Positions 47,355 to 58,239 of a stretch of 64,000 nt of DNA are shown here, piece after piece. The notes beneath the pieces are model-generated. The model did no database searches. It was not told where the DNA came from and was given only the letters and a program-made list of their open reading frames with translations. Numbering within the stretch: the first letter of the stretch is position 1; each line of letters begins with the position of its first letter. Made by a program: the position numbers and the translations under genes. This DNA comes from Neofusicoccum parvum (taxonomy: Eukaryota; Ascomycota; Dothideomycetes; Botryosphaeriales; Botryosphaeriaceae), in NCBI GenBank assembly GCA_020912385.1, contig CP087217.1:1054001-1118000 (forward strand), given 5' to 3'.

Positions 47355-48434
47355 ATGGCCACCGACTACAAGTTCGAAGGCTGGTGCGGCCTCGACCCCA
47401 AGTCCGCCGAGGGCAACATGGTCTGGCAGGAGTTCCAGCCCAAGCCCTTCGCGCCGACCGACGTCGACATCCGCATCTCGCACTGCGGCATCTGCGGGTC
47501 CGACATCCACACGCTCCGCTCCGGCTGGATGCCGACGCCGTACCCGTGCGTGGTCGGGCACGAGATCGTCGGGCGCGCCGCGCGCGTCGGGTCCGCGGTG
47601 TCGCGCATCGCCGTCGGCGACCGCGTGGGCGTCGGCGCGCAGAGCGGGTCCTGCCTCAAGCCCGACTGCGAGTTCTGCGCCGACGGCAACGAGAACCACT
47701 GCCCGGGCAACGTCAACACGTACGCCGGCCGCTTCCCGGACGGCGGCTCCAGCTACGGCGGCTACGCCACCTACAACCGCACGCCCCAGCACTTCGTCTT
47801 CAAGATCCCCGACGCCATCGCCTCCGCCGACGCCGCGCCCATGCTGTGCGGCGGCATCACCGTCTACAGCCCGCTGAAGCGCAACGGCTGCGGGCCCGGC
47901 AAGACGGTCGGCATCGTCGGGCTCGGCGGGCTGGGCCACTTCGGCGTGCTGTTCGCGAAGGCGCTGGGCGCCGACAAGGTCGTGGTGATTTCGCGCACCG
48001 CCGCGAAGAAGAAGGACGCCGAGGCCATGGGCGCCGACGGCTTCGTCGCCACGGACGAGGACCCGGACTGGGCCACCACCGGCCCGCACGCCAACTCCTT
48101 GGACCTCATCGTCTCGACCGTGTCGTCGCCGAAGATGCCGCTGATCGGCTACCTGAGCCTGCTGCGGTACCGGGGAACGTTCATCCAGGTCGGCGCGCCG
48201 GAGGACTCGCTCCCGCCGATCAGTGCGTTCCCCTTGATCCTCAAGGAGATCAAGATTGGGGGCTCCATGATTGGCGCGCCCCACGAGATCGAGGAGATGC
48301 TGCAGCTCGTGGCCCAGAGGGGGCTGAAGCCTTGGATCCAGGAGCATCCGATGAAGGAGGCGAACAAGGCCATTGTTGAATTCGAAGAGGGCAAGCCGAG
48401 ATACAGATTCGTTCTTGTAAACGAAGGCCAGTAG
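47355..48434 (+). CDS. NADP-dependent alcohol dehydrogenase (ADH6/cinnamyl-type)
   Basis: Zinc-dependent medium-chain dehydrogenase that reduces aliphatic and aromatic aldehydes with NADPH. A single exon gives 359 aa, the family length. The catalytic-zinc Cys lies in HCGICGSD (residues 43-50) with GHE following. The structural-zinc lobe is CLKPDCEFCADGNENHC, and the nucleotide fold is GLGGLGHFGVLFAKALGA. The basic/Ser stretch SRTAAKKKD after the second strand fits NADP(H) rather than NAD(H). Start chosen at MATDYKFEGW, the family N-terminus in good context; an ATG at 47235 in the same frame adds a Pro/Ser-rich stretch unlike the family. Confidence 0.93.
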   Translation: MATDYKFEGWCGLDPKSAEGNMVWQEFQPKPFAPTDVDIRISHCGICGSDIHTLRSGWMPTPYPCVVGHEIVGRAARVGSAVSRIAVGDRVGVGAQSGSCLKPDCEFCADGNENHCPGNVNTYAGRFPDGGSSYGGYATYNRTPQHFVFKIPDAIASADAAPMLCGGITVYSPLKRNGCGPGKTVGIVGLGGLGHFGVLFAKALGADKVVVISRTAAKKKDAEAMGADGFVATDEDPDWATTGPHANSLDLIVSTVSSPKMPLIGYLSLLRYRGTFIQVGAPEDSLPPISAFPLILKEIKIGGSMIGAPHEIEEMLQLVAQRGLKPWIQEHPMKEANKAIVEFEEGKPRYRFVLVNEGQ

Positions 48435-48823
48435 TCGAGCCACATCTGAGAATGCGATGCTGAGAATGCGATGCAGAGGCGGCGGCAATTCGGATGACAG
48501 CGGGACGGAAACCAGCGCGTTTGTAGCACGACCTAGAAGGTAGACTCAATTCATTTTGTGCATGATCAGACTCACTCGTCACCTGGAAAAGTGAATTGGC
48601 CATCAGGCTGTGTGGCACTGTTTGTGACGCGGCGGAACACGCATCCATCAAGTAGAGCGACGAGCCATCAAGGTGCTGACGCCAAGCGGCGCGGAACCTC
48701 ACAGCACATCAGTCAAGGGGCGGGAGCGGCAATCCGCGCCAGCCCGCCACGCCCCACCGGCGCGCAGAAGGATCGCGGTCCGGCAAAAAGGAAAAGAAAA
48801 GCAAAAAGCAAAAGATAAAGTCC
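48435..48823. other. Intergenic between dehydrogenase and tRNA
   Basis: 389 bp, the dehydrogenase 3' region and the 3' flank of the tRNA. A near-duplicate GAGAATGCGATGC occurs twice in tandem at about 48448-48474. Nothing else was recognised. Confidence 0.5.
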
Positions 48824-48933
48824 TAGTCCTGGCGGGATTTGAACCCGCGACTTTCGCATAACCTCAGTGGCCATACAATTCCCGCACTGGGAAGAGTATA
48901 AGAACGACACGCTAACCACTGCGTCACAGGACT
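48824..48933 (-). tRNA. tRNA-Ile (anticodon UAU) with a 37-nt intron
   Basis: On the minus strand the acceptor AGTCCTG pairs with CAGGACT, the D stem ACGC with GCGT, and the T arm is GCGGG-TTCAAAT-CCCGC, with discriminator A. The anticodon loop reads CTTATA followed, after the intron 48860-48896, by A, giving anticodon TAT (UAU, isoleucine). The intron lies directly after position 37, the universal nuclear tRNA intron site, as in yeast tRNA-Ile(UAU). The anticodon stem TCGTT/TGCGA has a U-G pair and a U-U mismatch next to the loop. T-rich DNA (CTTTTGCTTTTTG on the minus strand) follows and can terminate Pol III. Confidence 0.92.
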
Positions 48934-49480
48934 TTTTCGAGAAAGCAAAACCGCTTGCAGGTGTTATGTCCTGCCTCTGCAGGGCCCGTGCGCTCCCGCT
49001 AGGCGAGGGTGCAGGGTGCAGGGCCAAGCCGCGGAGGAGCGCCGATCTCGTGGACTGACTTCGGTGTGCGCTGATGCTTGAGGGAAGCGGTGAACAGCCG
49101 GAGCAGCGCTCTGGAGCTTGCGCATGGGTGGAGACTTGCGGCGGAGAGGGCGTCGAAAGGGGGACGAGAGAAATTTAAGCCGGCGGGCGTCCTTTAGCTC
49201 GACTCAGGTAAGCGACGGCTCAGGCAGCCAATCGGACATTTCCTGGTCTCCAGCACATGCTCCTGAGGCGGAAGACCCGCGTTGACGGCTCTGTGCCTCG
49301 AAGAGGACTTGTCGGTCATTCACCATGTAACACTACTTGATCGTCGCTCTTTCAAAGCCTCCGGAAGGCATATGCCGCAAGGTCGTTGCTTCGCCGTGCG
49401 CCAAGTTAGACGGCCTTGCACGGCTGAATATACATTGGGATGAACGGGTGGGTATACTTCCACTAACAAGCATCGCGCGT
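48934..49480. other. Intergenic upstream of the tRNA and downstream of RPF1
   Basis: 547 bp with no coding signal; the RPF1 3' UTR and the tRNA 5' flank. Confidence 0.5.
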
Positions 49481-50796
49481 TTAGAGAGCAAATCTCGTCC
49501 GCACCTTCTCGCTGCCAGCCTTCCATTGCCACTCCTGGCCGCTTGCCTTCTGAATGCCCTTGTCTATCCTCCGCAGCTTCAGCGTGAATCGCGGCCCCAG
49601 TTCCTGCAGACCTGCTCGGATGTCTTCCACGCCCTTCATCGGCTTGCCGTTGGCGTCTACAACGCTCTTTTCCGTCGCGCGCTTGTCGCGGAAGACGTAA
49701 CGGTGCCGGCGCACGAATATGTAATCACGTTGATTGTCTACATTGCTGGTCAGTCACGGTCAAAGCATGGGACTCGCGACATGCACTTACGCAGAGTAAC
49801 AACCTGGCGGCCTTCGATCTCCGGCTGCGGAGGGAACATTGTACGGAAGAGATGCGCGGTCAGCAGACCTAGAGGAGTCCGAAAGTTGTTGAGAATGAGT
49901 TCGGGATAGTGCTCGGTTGGGTTGCCATGGCCAGGGAGTTTAGAGCCTTCTATCCAATTGCTGATGCTGAAATGAAACATGGGGCCGTTGGGCAGATGCA
50001 CCACATCCAATCCCGAAGGCTTCTTCTGATCCTCGTTCATAACTATAACAGTGGTGTATTCGCGATTGGCCGCGAACTTGGAGATCTCCTTCACTGAGTA
50101 TTTGTGTCCGTAACGGTGAGCAGTGCGGCGAACGTAGTTGCTGTTGGGGAAGAGCTTGGTGAGAAGCTCCGCTTCCTTGTGGAGAGTGCTGTTGATTCCG
50201 GTTGTAATGAGGATCTTGGGGTCCCTAGCAGGCGAGAAGAGCGCTGGGAATTTTGCTGCAAGACTCTCGGGAGTCAGGCTGAAGCTTGTCGTCGTCGTAG
50301 AGCCTGAAGGGCTAGACCCGCGCTGTATCCTCGGGGGAGAGTCCGCCCGTTTCTTCTTCCTCGATGATCTCTTGTCGTCCTCGCCGTCCTCTTCAGAATC
50401 CTCGCTGCTCTCAGACTCGTCCAGCATGCTGTCGCGATCGTCCTCATCATCGTCCTCGCCTTCGGCCTCGCTCTCCTCGCCTTGTGCAGCCTCCTCGGCA
50501 GCGAGCTTCTGCCTCTTCAACCTCTCGACATCCACTGCAGCATTCAGGATATCCTCCTCGTCGCCATCGACAAAATCCCATGTGCGCTTCTTGTCGATGG
50601 TGACGGGCACGTTGCGCGCCAATCGCTCCTCCCTGAGACGGGGATTCTTGGCCTCCTCTCTCTTCCTGCGCAACCTCTCGTCTCTTTTGGCGGCCTCGCG
50701 GACCTTCTTCTGCTTGAGATTGAAGTCGTTTCGCTTGAGTTTGTTGTTTGTCTTGAAGGGAAGCGCATGCTTCTCGGACAGAGACTCGGACCCCAT
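49481..50796 (-). CDS. RPF1: Ribosome production factor 1 (Brix domain)
   Basis: Nucleolar 60S assembly factor; Brix proteins bind pre-rRNA and in yeast Rpf1 works with Mak16 on 27S processing. Exons complement(49791-50796) and (49481-49737) encode 420 aa. A basic N-terminus ([20 protein letters not shown]) leads into an acidic low-complexity linker, then the Brix domain from about residue 185, with [19 protein letters not shown] and NRVYTT-like [36 protein letters not shown] and, across the intron, [20 protein letters not shown] follow. The start MGSESLSEK is preferred over 50937, whose extra residues read into the promoter. Divergent from GRS1 with only 285 bp between start codons. Confidence 0.94.
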
Positions 50797-51081
50797 GGCG
50801 GGCAAGGGTGGTGGCGGTCGCAAGGGTGTGAGGACGAGCAATGGCGCTGCGGGTCGACAAGTTTGCGTGGGCTGGCGAGCGTCTCGCAGATCGGCGGCCA
50901 ACTTTTCTGCCCGGGAGCTAGGCCCCATGCGGCTCACCGCCGGGGGTCTGATTCACCGGGTGTTTGCAGCTCCGACAAACTAAAAGACTCACAGCAAGTG
51001 GCTCGCAGCAGACTAAGAGTCACAACCCCACCATCACTCGCTTCGCTCGTCGTTTGATTTCGCCGAGGGGCAGCTAAGTAT
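50797..51081. promoter_or_regulatory. Short divergent RPF1/GRS1 promoter
   Basis: 285 bp is all that separates the start codons of a ribosome-assembly factor and an aminoacyl-tRNA synthetase, so the two are likely to share control elements. I could not pick out a named motif. Confidence 0.6.
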
Positions 51082-53324
51082 ATGCGCCAGGTCCTGCACC
51101 TCCTGCGCGTTCCCTCTGCCATTGCCCGACCCACCCTCACCTGCGCCCGCCGCTCCACCCCGCAGCTTCGAGCTCGAAACTTCGCATCCACACCCATTGC
51201 GCTCGCATACCAGGTTCCCAAGCGCAAGAAGCTGCCCGAAATGGCTTCCACCGCCACCACCAAGACCGGCGAGCCCTTTGACAAGGCTGCGCTCGAGTCA
51301 TTGATGCGCCGCCGCCTCTTCTACACCCCCGCCTTCGAGATCTACGGTGGTGTCTCTGGCCTCTTCGACTATGGCCCGCCCGGTTGTGCCCTGCAGGCCA
51401 ACATTGTCGACCTGTGGCGGAAGCACTTCGTCTTGGAGGAGGACATGCTGGAGGTTGACTGCACCATGCTCACCCCGCATGAGGTCCTCAAGACCAGTGG
51501 CCACGTCGACAAGTTCGCCGACTGGATGTGCAAGGACCCCAAGACTGGCGAGATTTTCAGGGCAGACCACCTCGTCGAGGAGGTCCTCGAGTCGCGGCTG
51601 AAGGGTGACAAGGAAGCCAGGGGACAGAAGGTGGAGGAGAAGGAGGACCCGAAGAAGAAAAAGAAGAAGGTCAAGGAGATCCAGGCCGTCAAGCTGGACG
51701 ACGCTGTTGTCCAGGAGTACGAGGAGATCCTCGCGAAGATCGACAACTATGACGGTGCGGAGCTCGGCCAGCTCATGGTCAAGTACAACATCAAGAACCC
51801 TGCCACCGGCGGCGACTTGCTCCCACCTGTCGCGTTCAACCTGATGTTCCAGACCTCCATTGGCCCCAGCAGCAACATGCCTGGCTACCTGCGCCCGGAG
51901 ACTGCGCAGGGTCAGTTCCTCACTTTCCAGAAGCTCCTTGAATTCAACCAGCAGCAGATGCCTTTTGCGTCTGCGTCGATCGGCAAGTCCTTCCGTAACG
52001 AGATCTCGCCCCGGGCTGGACTCCTGCGTGTGCGTGAATTCTTGATGGCCGAGATCGAGCACTTTGTGGACCCCGAGGGCGGCAAGAAGCACCCTCGCTT
52101 CCACGAGGTCAAGGACATCAAGCTGGAGCTCCTCAACCGCGACGTGCAGCTTTCCGGCAAGACGACGATTGAGACCACGCCCATTGGCGAGGCGGTCGAG
52201 AAGGGAATTGTGGACAACGAGACCCTGGGCTACTTCCTGGCCAGGATACAGCTGTTCCTGTTGAAGATCGGCGCGGACCCCAAGAAGATCAGGTTCAGGC
52301 AACACATGGCTAACGAGATGGCCCACTATGCGGCTGACTGCTGGGATGCCGAGCTCCACACCAGCTCCGGTTGGATCGAGTGCGTCGGATGCGCCGACCG
52401 CAGCGCGTACGGTGAGTTACACCCGCACTGATATTTTCGTGCTACATGACTAACTTTGCATTGCCAAGACCTGACGGTACACATGAACAAGACCGGCGCT
52501 CCTCTGCTTGTCAGGGAGAAGCGCGCCGAGCCTCTCAAGGTCGAGGAATGGCAGGTCGACATCGACAAGAAGAAGTTTGGGCCCAAGTTCAAGAAGGATG
52601 GCAAGACGGTCGAGGCGGCTGTCGAAGCTCTGACCCAGGAGCTGCGCGAGAAGCTCTCGCTCGATCTCAAGAACGACGGCAAGATCACCATTGACGTGCC
52701 CAATGTCGGTGACGGCAAGGTGGAGCTTGGCAAGGATCTCGTCAACATTGAGAAGCGCACGCGGGTGGAGAACACGCGCGAGTACACGCCGAACGTGATC
52801 GAGCCGTCGTTTGGCATCGGGAGAATACTGTACAGCATCATCGAGCACAACTACTGGGTGCGTCCGGGAGATGAGGAGGGCGCCCGTGGTGTAAGTTTGG
52901 CGGTGCTGTGCTCAATATTATGCATCTAACAAGACTACAGGTCCTCTCTTTCCCGCCGGTGGTGTCACCGACGAAGGTGCTGCTCGTCCCGCTGTCGACG
53001 CACAGCGACTTCGCGCCGCTGGTGCAGCGTCTCAGCTCGAAGCTGCGCAAGATGGGCATCTCGAGCCGCGTGGACGACTCGTCGGCCAGCATCGGCAAGC
53101 GCTACTCGCGCAACGACGAGCTTGGCACGCCGCTGGGCATCACAGTGGACTTTGAGTCGGTGCAGAAGGGCACGTTCACGCTGCGCGACCGCGACTCGAC
53201 GAAGCAGGTGCGGGCGTCGGAGGACGAGATCATTGCGGCCGTCAAGAGCGTTTGCGAGGGCGAGGAGACGTGGGCTGATGTGCAGAAGCGGCTACCGCTC
53301 TTCGAGGGGCAGCAGCTGGAGTAG
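51082..53324 (+). CDS. GRS1: Glycyl-tRNA synthetase, probably cytosolic and mitochondrial
   Basis: Class II synthetase charging tRNA-Gly. Exons 51082-52411, 52469-52890 and 52941-53324, 711 aa from the first ATG. Residues 1-53 look like a mitochondrial presequence, rich in Arg/Ser/Ala ([20 protein letters not shown]). A second ATG at 51241 (Met54, MASTATTK) gives a cytosolic form. The catalytic core shows [16 protein letters not shown] (motif 1 area), [20 protein letters not shown] (motif 2) and [10 protein letters not shown] (motif 3). An Asp/Lys-rich insertion [12 protein letters not shown] lies near residue 190, and the C-terminal anticodon-binding domain starts near [12 protein letters not shown]. 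The first ATG has a poor context (T at -3), the second a strong one. Confidence 0.96.
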
Positions 53325-54665
53325 GCGTAGGCAGATAGCACAGCAGATGTCACGATACGTGGCCGGCGACAGGAATCGAATGGCAGAGGGTTGCGTTCAT
53401 GCAGTGGCACGGGGGCGGCTCCAGTTTGCGTGCGCGGTTTTCGCGCGGACGAAGGCTGCGTGGTCCCAGACGGTGGGCGCGGCGGCTGCAGGCTGGCGGC
53501 GCGGTGCAGGGCTGGGCGTGGAGGCGGCGCGGTGCGTGGGCGGGGAGACGGCGGGGGGCAGCCGGCGTGACATGATAGCTCGCACGGGCGCGGTGCCAAG
53601 CGGGGCGCGCGTGTGTGGAAACACGCCGACAGGCCAAAGACAGCCGTTTGGGCCGCTGGGGCGGCGGAGGCGAGCGTTTGGGGGTTGGGCTGACGCCGGG
53701 TGGCCCGAGGGAGCCCGTGGCCCCTCTGGCTGGGCCTCTGGCGACGGCTGCGCCTAACCCAAAGGGCCCCGCTCCTCTGTCAAGCTGCCGCTGCCGCTGC
53801 GGCACCGCGGCCTCGCACATCCCCAGCAACCCGCCCGCCGGCGCGCCCTCCAGCGCTGCAAGCGACCTCGACCAGGCCGCCGGCGGCTGCCAGGCGGCTG
53901 CGCTGCGCTGCACGCTGCTGGCCCTGCCAATACTTCCCTCTGCTGCCTCTGCTGCCTCTGCCTCTGCTGCTGCTGCGCTGCACGGCTCTCTGTGCTCTCT
54001 CCCTCGTGCTCGCATGCCACCGCCCCGCCTCGATCAACCCACCCGCCTCTGCCTCTGCCTCTGCCTCTGCCTCTGCCTCTGCCTCTGCCTCCGCCTCCGC
54101 GTCCACCTCTGATCGCCGCCGTCCGTCCAGCCTGCAGCGCCGTCTCGTCTTCCACGGCAGCCGCACGCGCGCAGCCTCGCACCGCCTTGTGCTGCCTGCC
54201 GCCGCCTACTGCTCCCCGCCGGCAGCCGTCCTGCCGCACCACTCCGCCTGCTGCTGTCCACCTTGCTGCCGCCACGATGAGGATCTGGTGACGGCGCGGC
54301 CAGGATCCATCGTCTGCCGGGAGGGCCCTTTATCAGCGCCCCGTGTCTGTTCTTCCCTTGCGTGCAGCGCAGCGCGCCACGCCCTTCGCCCGCAGCCTTA
54401 AGCCGCCTCTCCCTCGGGGGCGCCGCCGGAGGGCCATCCACCGCACCGAGTGAGCGCCTGCGATGCTGTTCTTGTTTTTCTTTTTTCCGGCAGCTCTGTT
54501 GATCCTTCGCGCCAGGGTCCCAAAGACACTCCTTCGGGTCGCCTTTTCGCCAGCGCGGTCCTGTCGCCACGCCTCCATACCGCCCCGAGGGCTCCGGCGT
54601 GACACAAGGCGTGCAGAGCTCGCCGTCGCGCCTCAAAGAGGCTATATAGCCCGCACCCTCCTAAT
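53325..54665. other. GC- and CT-rich region upstream of the LaeA-like gene
   Basis: 1.34 kb, mostly polypyrimidine on the plus strand with short repeats of CTGCCT. Many overlapping open frames result from this composition. Probably the promoter/leader of the methyltransferase and the GRS1 3' UTR. A TATATAG sits at about 54642, just before the start. Confidence 0.5.
54045..54098. repeat. Hexanucleotide microsatellite (GCCTCT)n
   Basis: Seven perfect GCCTCT units (54045-54086) followed by two GCCTCC units. The plus strand is all pyrimidine/G, and the repeat lies in non-coding DNA upstream of the LaeA-like gene. Confidence 0.95.
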
Positions 54666-56261
54666 ATGGCGGCCGATCAGCAGCCGCTGCCAGAACCGGG
54701 CATGGGCGACGCCACGGCGCCGCGGCCGGCCAGTCGAGCGTCGTCGCTCTCGATGTAAGTGCGCTCTCCGCCTCCACGATGGCCGTTGCTGTGCGACGGC
54801 GAGCGCCCGCGGCGGCGGACATGCTTAACGGCGCGGCCGTCCGGCGGCGCGGGCGCTGGGCTCTGGGCTGCGGGCGCCGGGCGCTGGGCTTGGGCGGCCT
54901 GCTCTCCCTCCTGCGCGACCCAGGGCGCTGGTTTGCGGACGTCCCAAATCCTCCAGGGCCCGAAGCCGCGGTTCCCAGCCTCCCGGAGCGTGTCGCTTTG
55001 ACTGACTCATCGCCGCCGCAGCCACTCAACGCGCAGCCTGCTCTCCACCGACCTTACTCATGTCGTCGAGAACGGCCGGACCTATCCCAACGACACCTAC
55101 TTCATGCCCTGCGACGGGCTCGAGCAGACCCGCCTCGAGATCCTGCACCGCCTGTACCTGGCCGCCCTCGACGGCGCCCTCACCACCGCCCCGCTCGCCC
55201 CCGGCACCCAGCGCATCCTCGATGTCGGCACCGGCCCGGGCGAGTGGGCCTCGCAGATGGCAGAGCAGTTCCCCGACGCCGAGATCGTTGCCGTCGACCT
55301 GGCCGTCTGGGAGCTGCCTGCCCGGGACGTCGAGTCGGACGCTGACTCGGACGACTCTTCTGACCCAAAAGCTAACATCATCTGGGAGATCGACGACCTA
55401 GAGCCCTACGAAAGCAGCAGCAGCAGCAACAACAGCAGCACCCCGCACAGCCCCGTGGGCCCCTCCTCGCCGTCGCTCAAAGCCCACATCGCGCAGGCCG
55501 CCGCGGACATGGACGGGCTCGCCATCGACCAGGGCTACGCCAGCGGCAGCACCGACAAGACGCCCTCGGAGCCGCACAGCCTGTCCGAAGCCGTGGACGG
55601 CCCGTCGGCGCTCGGCGAGCACAGCGACGACGACGACCACGACCACGACGACCACGCCGCCGAGGTCGACGACGGCTGGAACTTCTCGGAGCCCTTCGAC
55701 TTCGTCCACCTGCGCGACCTCAAGGGCGCCTTCCGCGACTGGCGCGCCGTCTACCGGCAGGCCTTCGTCAACCTCGCCCCGGGCGGCCTGATCGAGGTCG
55801 TCGACCTGATGCCCGACTTCTCGTCGGCGGCCGTCACCCCCGACGACGACACCCCGTCGCCGCAGCCGCAGCCCCAATCCGCGCTCATGCAGCTCGTCGA
55901 CGCGACCATCGCGGCGGCGCGGGCGGCGCGGCGCCCCATCTCGCTCGACCACCTCGACGCCAAGGAGCTGGCGGCGGCGGGCTTCACCGACGTGCGGCGC
56001 ACCGTCGTCGACGTGCCGATGGGCCCGTGGCCCGACGACGAGCGCCGCCACGTCATGGGCAAGATGTGGCTGGTGTGCTGCGCCGAGGGCCTCGAGGCCA
56101 GCTGCCTGCGCCTGCTGACCCGCAGCGGCGGCTGGGAGGTCGAGCGCGTGCGCGGGCTGGCCAGGCGCGCGAGGGAGGAGATCCTGGAGGGGAGGCACGG
56201 CGGCATCGTCACGCAGCTGTGGTTCGTGACCGCGAGGAAGGCGAGGAGGAGGGGGAGGTGA
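54666..56261 (+). CDS. LaeA-like SAM-dependent methyltransferase
   Basis: Belongs to the large fungal group of LaeA/LAE1-like methyltransferases; some members control secondary metabolism and development, most are untested, and the substrate is unknown. Exons 54666-54754 and 55022-56261 give 442 aa. The N-terminal block NGRTYPNDTYFMPCDGLEQ is the usual lead-in, and SAM motif I is ILDVGTGPGEWA (residues 95-106). The post-core block FNEP-type WNFSEPFDFVHLRDL begins at 249. Between them, residues 160-248 form a Ser/Asn-rich then Asp/His-rich insert (SDDDDHDHDDH) that ordinary members lack or have much shorter. The 267-bp intron is the longest in the window. Not next to any polyketide or peptide synthase gene. 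Confidence 0.82.
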
Positions 56262-56290
56262 TGGAAAAAGGGGGGATGAAGAGAAAAAGT

Positions 56291-56306
56291 GGGGGGGGGG
56301 GGGGGG
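56291..56306. repeat. Poly-G homopolymer (16 G)
   Basis: An uninterrupted run of 16 G on the plus strand 30 bp past the LaeA-like stop codon. It can form G-quadruplex DNA, and its exact length is prone to sequencing error. Confidence 0.9.
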
Positions 56307-57334
56307 TGCAACGTGATGAGAGATGACGATGACGATGATGATGAGGGGCCCGGATTGCAAGAAAAAAAAGGGGGGTAACGTTTATGGTTCTGTTTTTCCT
56401 CGGAGGACTTGGAGGGCTGGAGTGGTGGTGGAGGTTGCCTCCCTGTACAACTTGAGACTGCACTGCCAGCATTTTGGAGGATTTCTGAGCGTGTGGTATT
56501 TTTGGCTTTTTTTTTTCTTCTCTTAAACCCATGTTCAATACCATAGATGCGAGCGCCGAGAGGCTTGAAAAGTTGGGTGGGGCTTTTCCAATGTTAATCA
56601 GAAGACAAGAGCATTTTTTTCTGGAGAAATTCTGGAGATTTAGGAGCGGTGCGAAGATTGGTGTCTTTGGAGGTGTACTGACTGCCGTGTAGTGAAGTCC
56701 AATGTCACTTCGATCCTCGGACGAATGACGTCCGTGGTACTCTGTAGACCCAATTCGCCCCTCCAGCGTCCAGCTCCGTGCTCCTCGATGCAAGGCGAGT
56801 CCCGACATTCTACCACACGTGGCCGGGGACTAGCAAAACCCTGACCGTCACGAGTGCCGCAGAAGTCGGCGGACAGTGCCGAGCGTTTCTCTCTGCACAA
56901 GGCACAGAAACGAGACAGAGATCGACAAGAGACAGTCTCTTGACAGCGCAGTCACCTCTCTTATGCAAATCTGTAACGGGATTGGATGCAGGCCTGGCCA
57001 CGTCCAGAAACATACATATATTATACATGCGCTTTCGCTCTTATACCACGCTCGGTTTTGAAGTGTCTCAGTTTGCGTTGACGCGAGCTCGACAGCGTCG
57101 TACGACGTTCACATGCATCGGCGGAAGGGAGCGCATACACATCCGCCTGATTGCCTGTATGTCCGTCGGCCAGCACAGCAGCGGGCTGAAAATGTCGGGA
57201 AAAAACAAACAAGAACCTTGACCTTGCTTATAGCTTTTCTTTGTTCCCGTCCGCCCTTGTCATCAAGTACATTACAGAGACAGGCAATGGCATCCTCGGC
57301 CCCACAGACCCCAGCAACCCCGGACATTCATCCA

Positions 57335-57370
57335 GCTTCAGCTCCGGCTTCAGCTCCGGCTTCAGCTCCA
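57335..57370. repeat. 12-bp tandem repeat x3
   Basis: Three copies of GCTTCAGCTCCG, the last with one change at its end. The open frame across it would encode Ala-Pro or Ser-Gly repeats, but no gene model is convincing here. Confidence 0.9.
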
Positions 57371-58239
57371 AGCACCCCCAGCTTTCCCCCTTCGCGAAGC
57401 ACTGTCCACAGTACGACGGCGTCAGCCCTGCTAATCACGCAACCGAGTGTAACGCGCAGCACGGCGAGTGATCGCCGTTCACCACCGACTGGCCTGCAAA
57501 TCACATACCACCACTCTGCCGCCGTTAGGGAGAGGTAACGTAAACGACTTCCCGTTCGGTCAACCTGAGTGCGGGTTTAAACGCCCTCGCCCTGCAGACC
57601 GGCAATTGCCTTCAGGGCGACGCAACTGCTGCGCAACACACGAGACAACGCACAGTTCGTGCGTGCAACCACACGCGCGCGCTGCACGTGTCGTGAGACC
57701 ACACTGACTAACCGGACCCTTGGAGAGCGGCTCTCGCCGTGGCCGTACATCAGATCATACAGATCACTCCTTCCCTATTTGGTGCTTCGCGCGGTTCCAG
57801 ACCTCGCGGCCTCGGGGATGGCCGGAGGCTTCTCGATGGCACGGGGAGACGAGACCGCGATCCAACGGTTTCCGTTGCGCAATCGATCCCGCAAGCAGGG
57901 AGGGCAAGAGAATCGGTGTCAATCCTTTCATCGTGTGCCACGACACAGGGATTCTGCAACAATCCCTCGGGAATCCTACGAATCCCCACACTACCCACAC
58001 ATGAAAAAAGAAAAAAAAAGGAAAACAACGGGCTCCAACCCCATCAATTTCCCTCCACCCACTCGCCAGGCCGACAATCAATCGAACTCCACAGTTTCGT
58101 AGGTGCAAATGCCAGACATGACCATCCATCTCCATTCGTCCCTGCCAACCACCGCAACCACGCCGCGAGCGCAATGAGCCTGCAACAGCCCGAGCGCATG
58201 CGAACATGCGCGCGGCAATCCTCCAGGAACGACAAACGC

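Larger units (their letters stand above)
56262..58239. other. Long gene-poor stretch downstream of the LaeA-like gene
   Basis: About 2 kb without a supportable gene. Contains a 16-G homopolymer, a 12-bp tandem repeat and poly-T/poly-A runs. Frames of 60-190 codons on both strands show no family resemblance. Confidence 0.5.

Noticed and set aside
47139..48488. 449-codon minus-strand open frame
   Set aside because: Exact antisense shadow of the alcohol dehydrogenase; its Arg/Asp/Ala-rich composition comes from high GC at third codon positions.
54034..54636. 200-codon minus-strand frame over the hexamer repeat
   Set aside because: Most of it is the Arg-Gln/Gly repeat encoded by the microsatellite, with no family support.
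54666..56261. Secondary-metabolite cluster around the LaeA-like gene
   Set aside because: Neighbours are GRS1 and gene-poor DNA; no synthase, P450 or transporter cluster is present within the window.
55398..56360. 320-codon minus-strand open frame
   Set aside because: Antisense to the LaeA-like methyltransferase, with Val/Arg/Asp repeats reflecting the GAC/CAC codon runs of the real gene.
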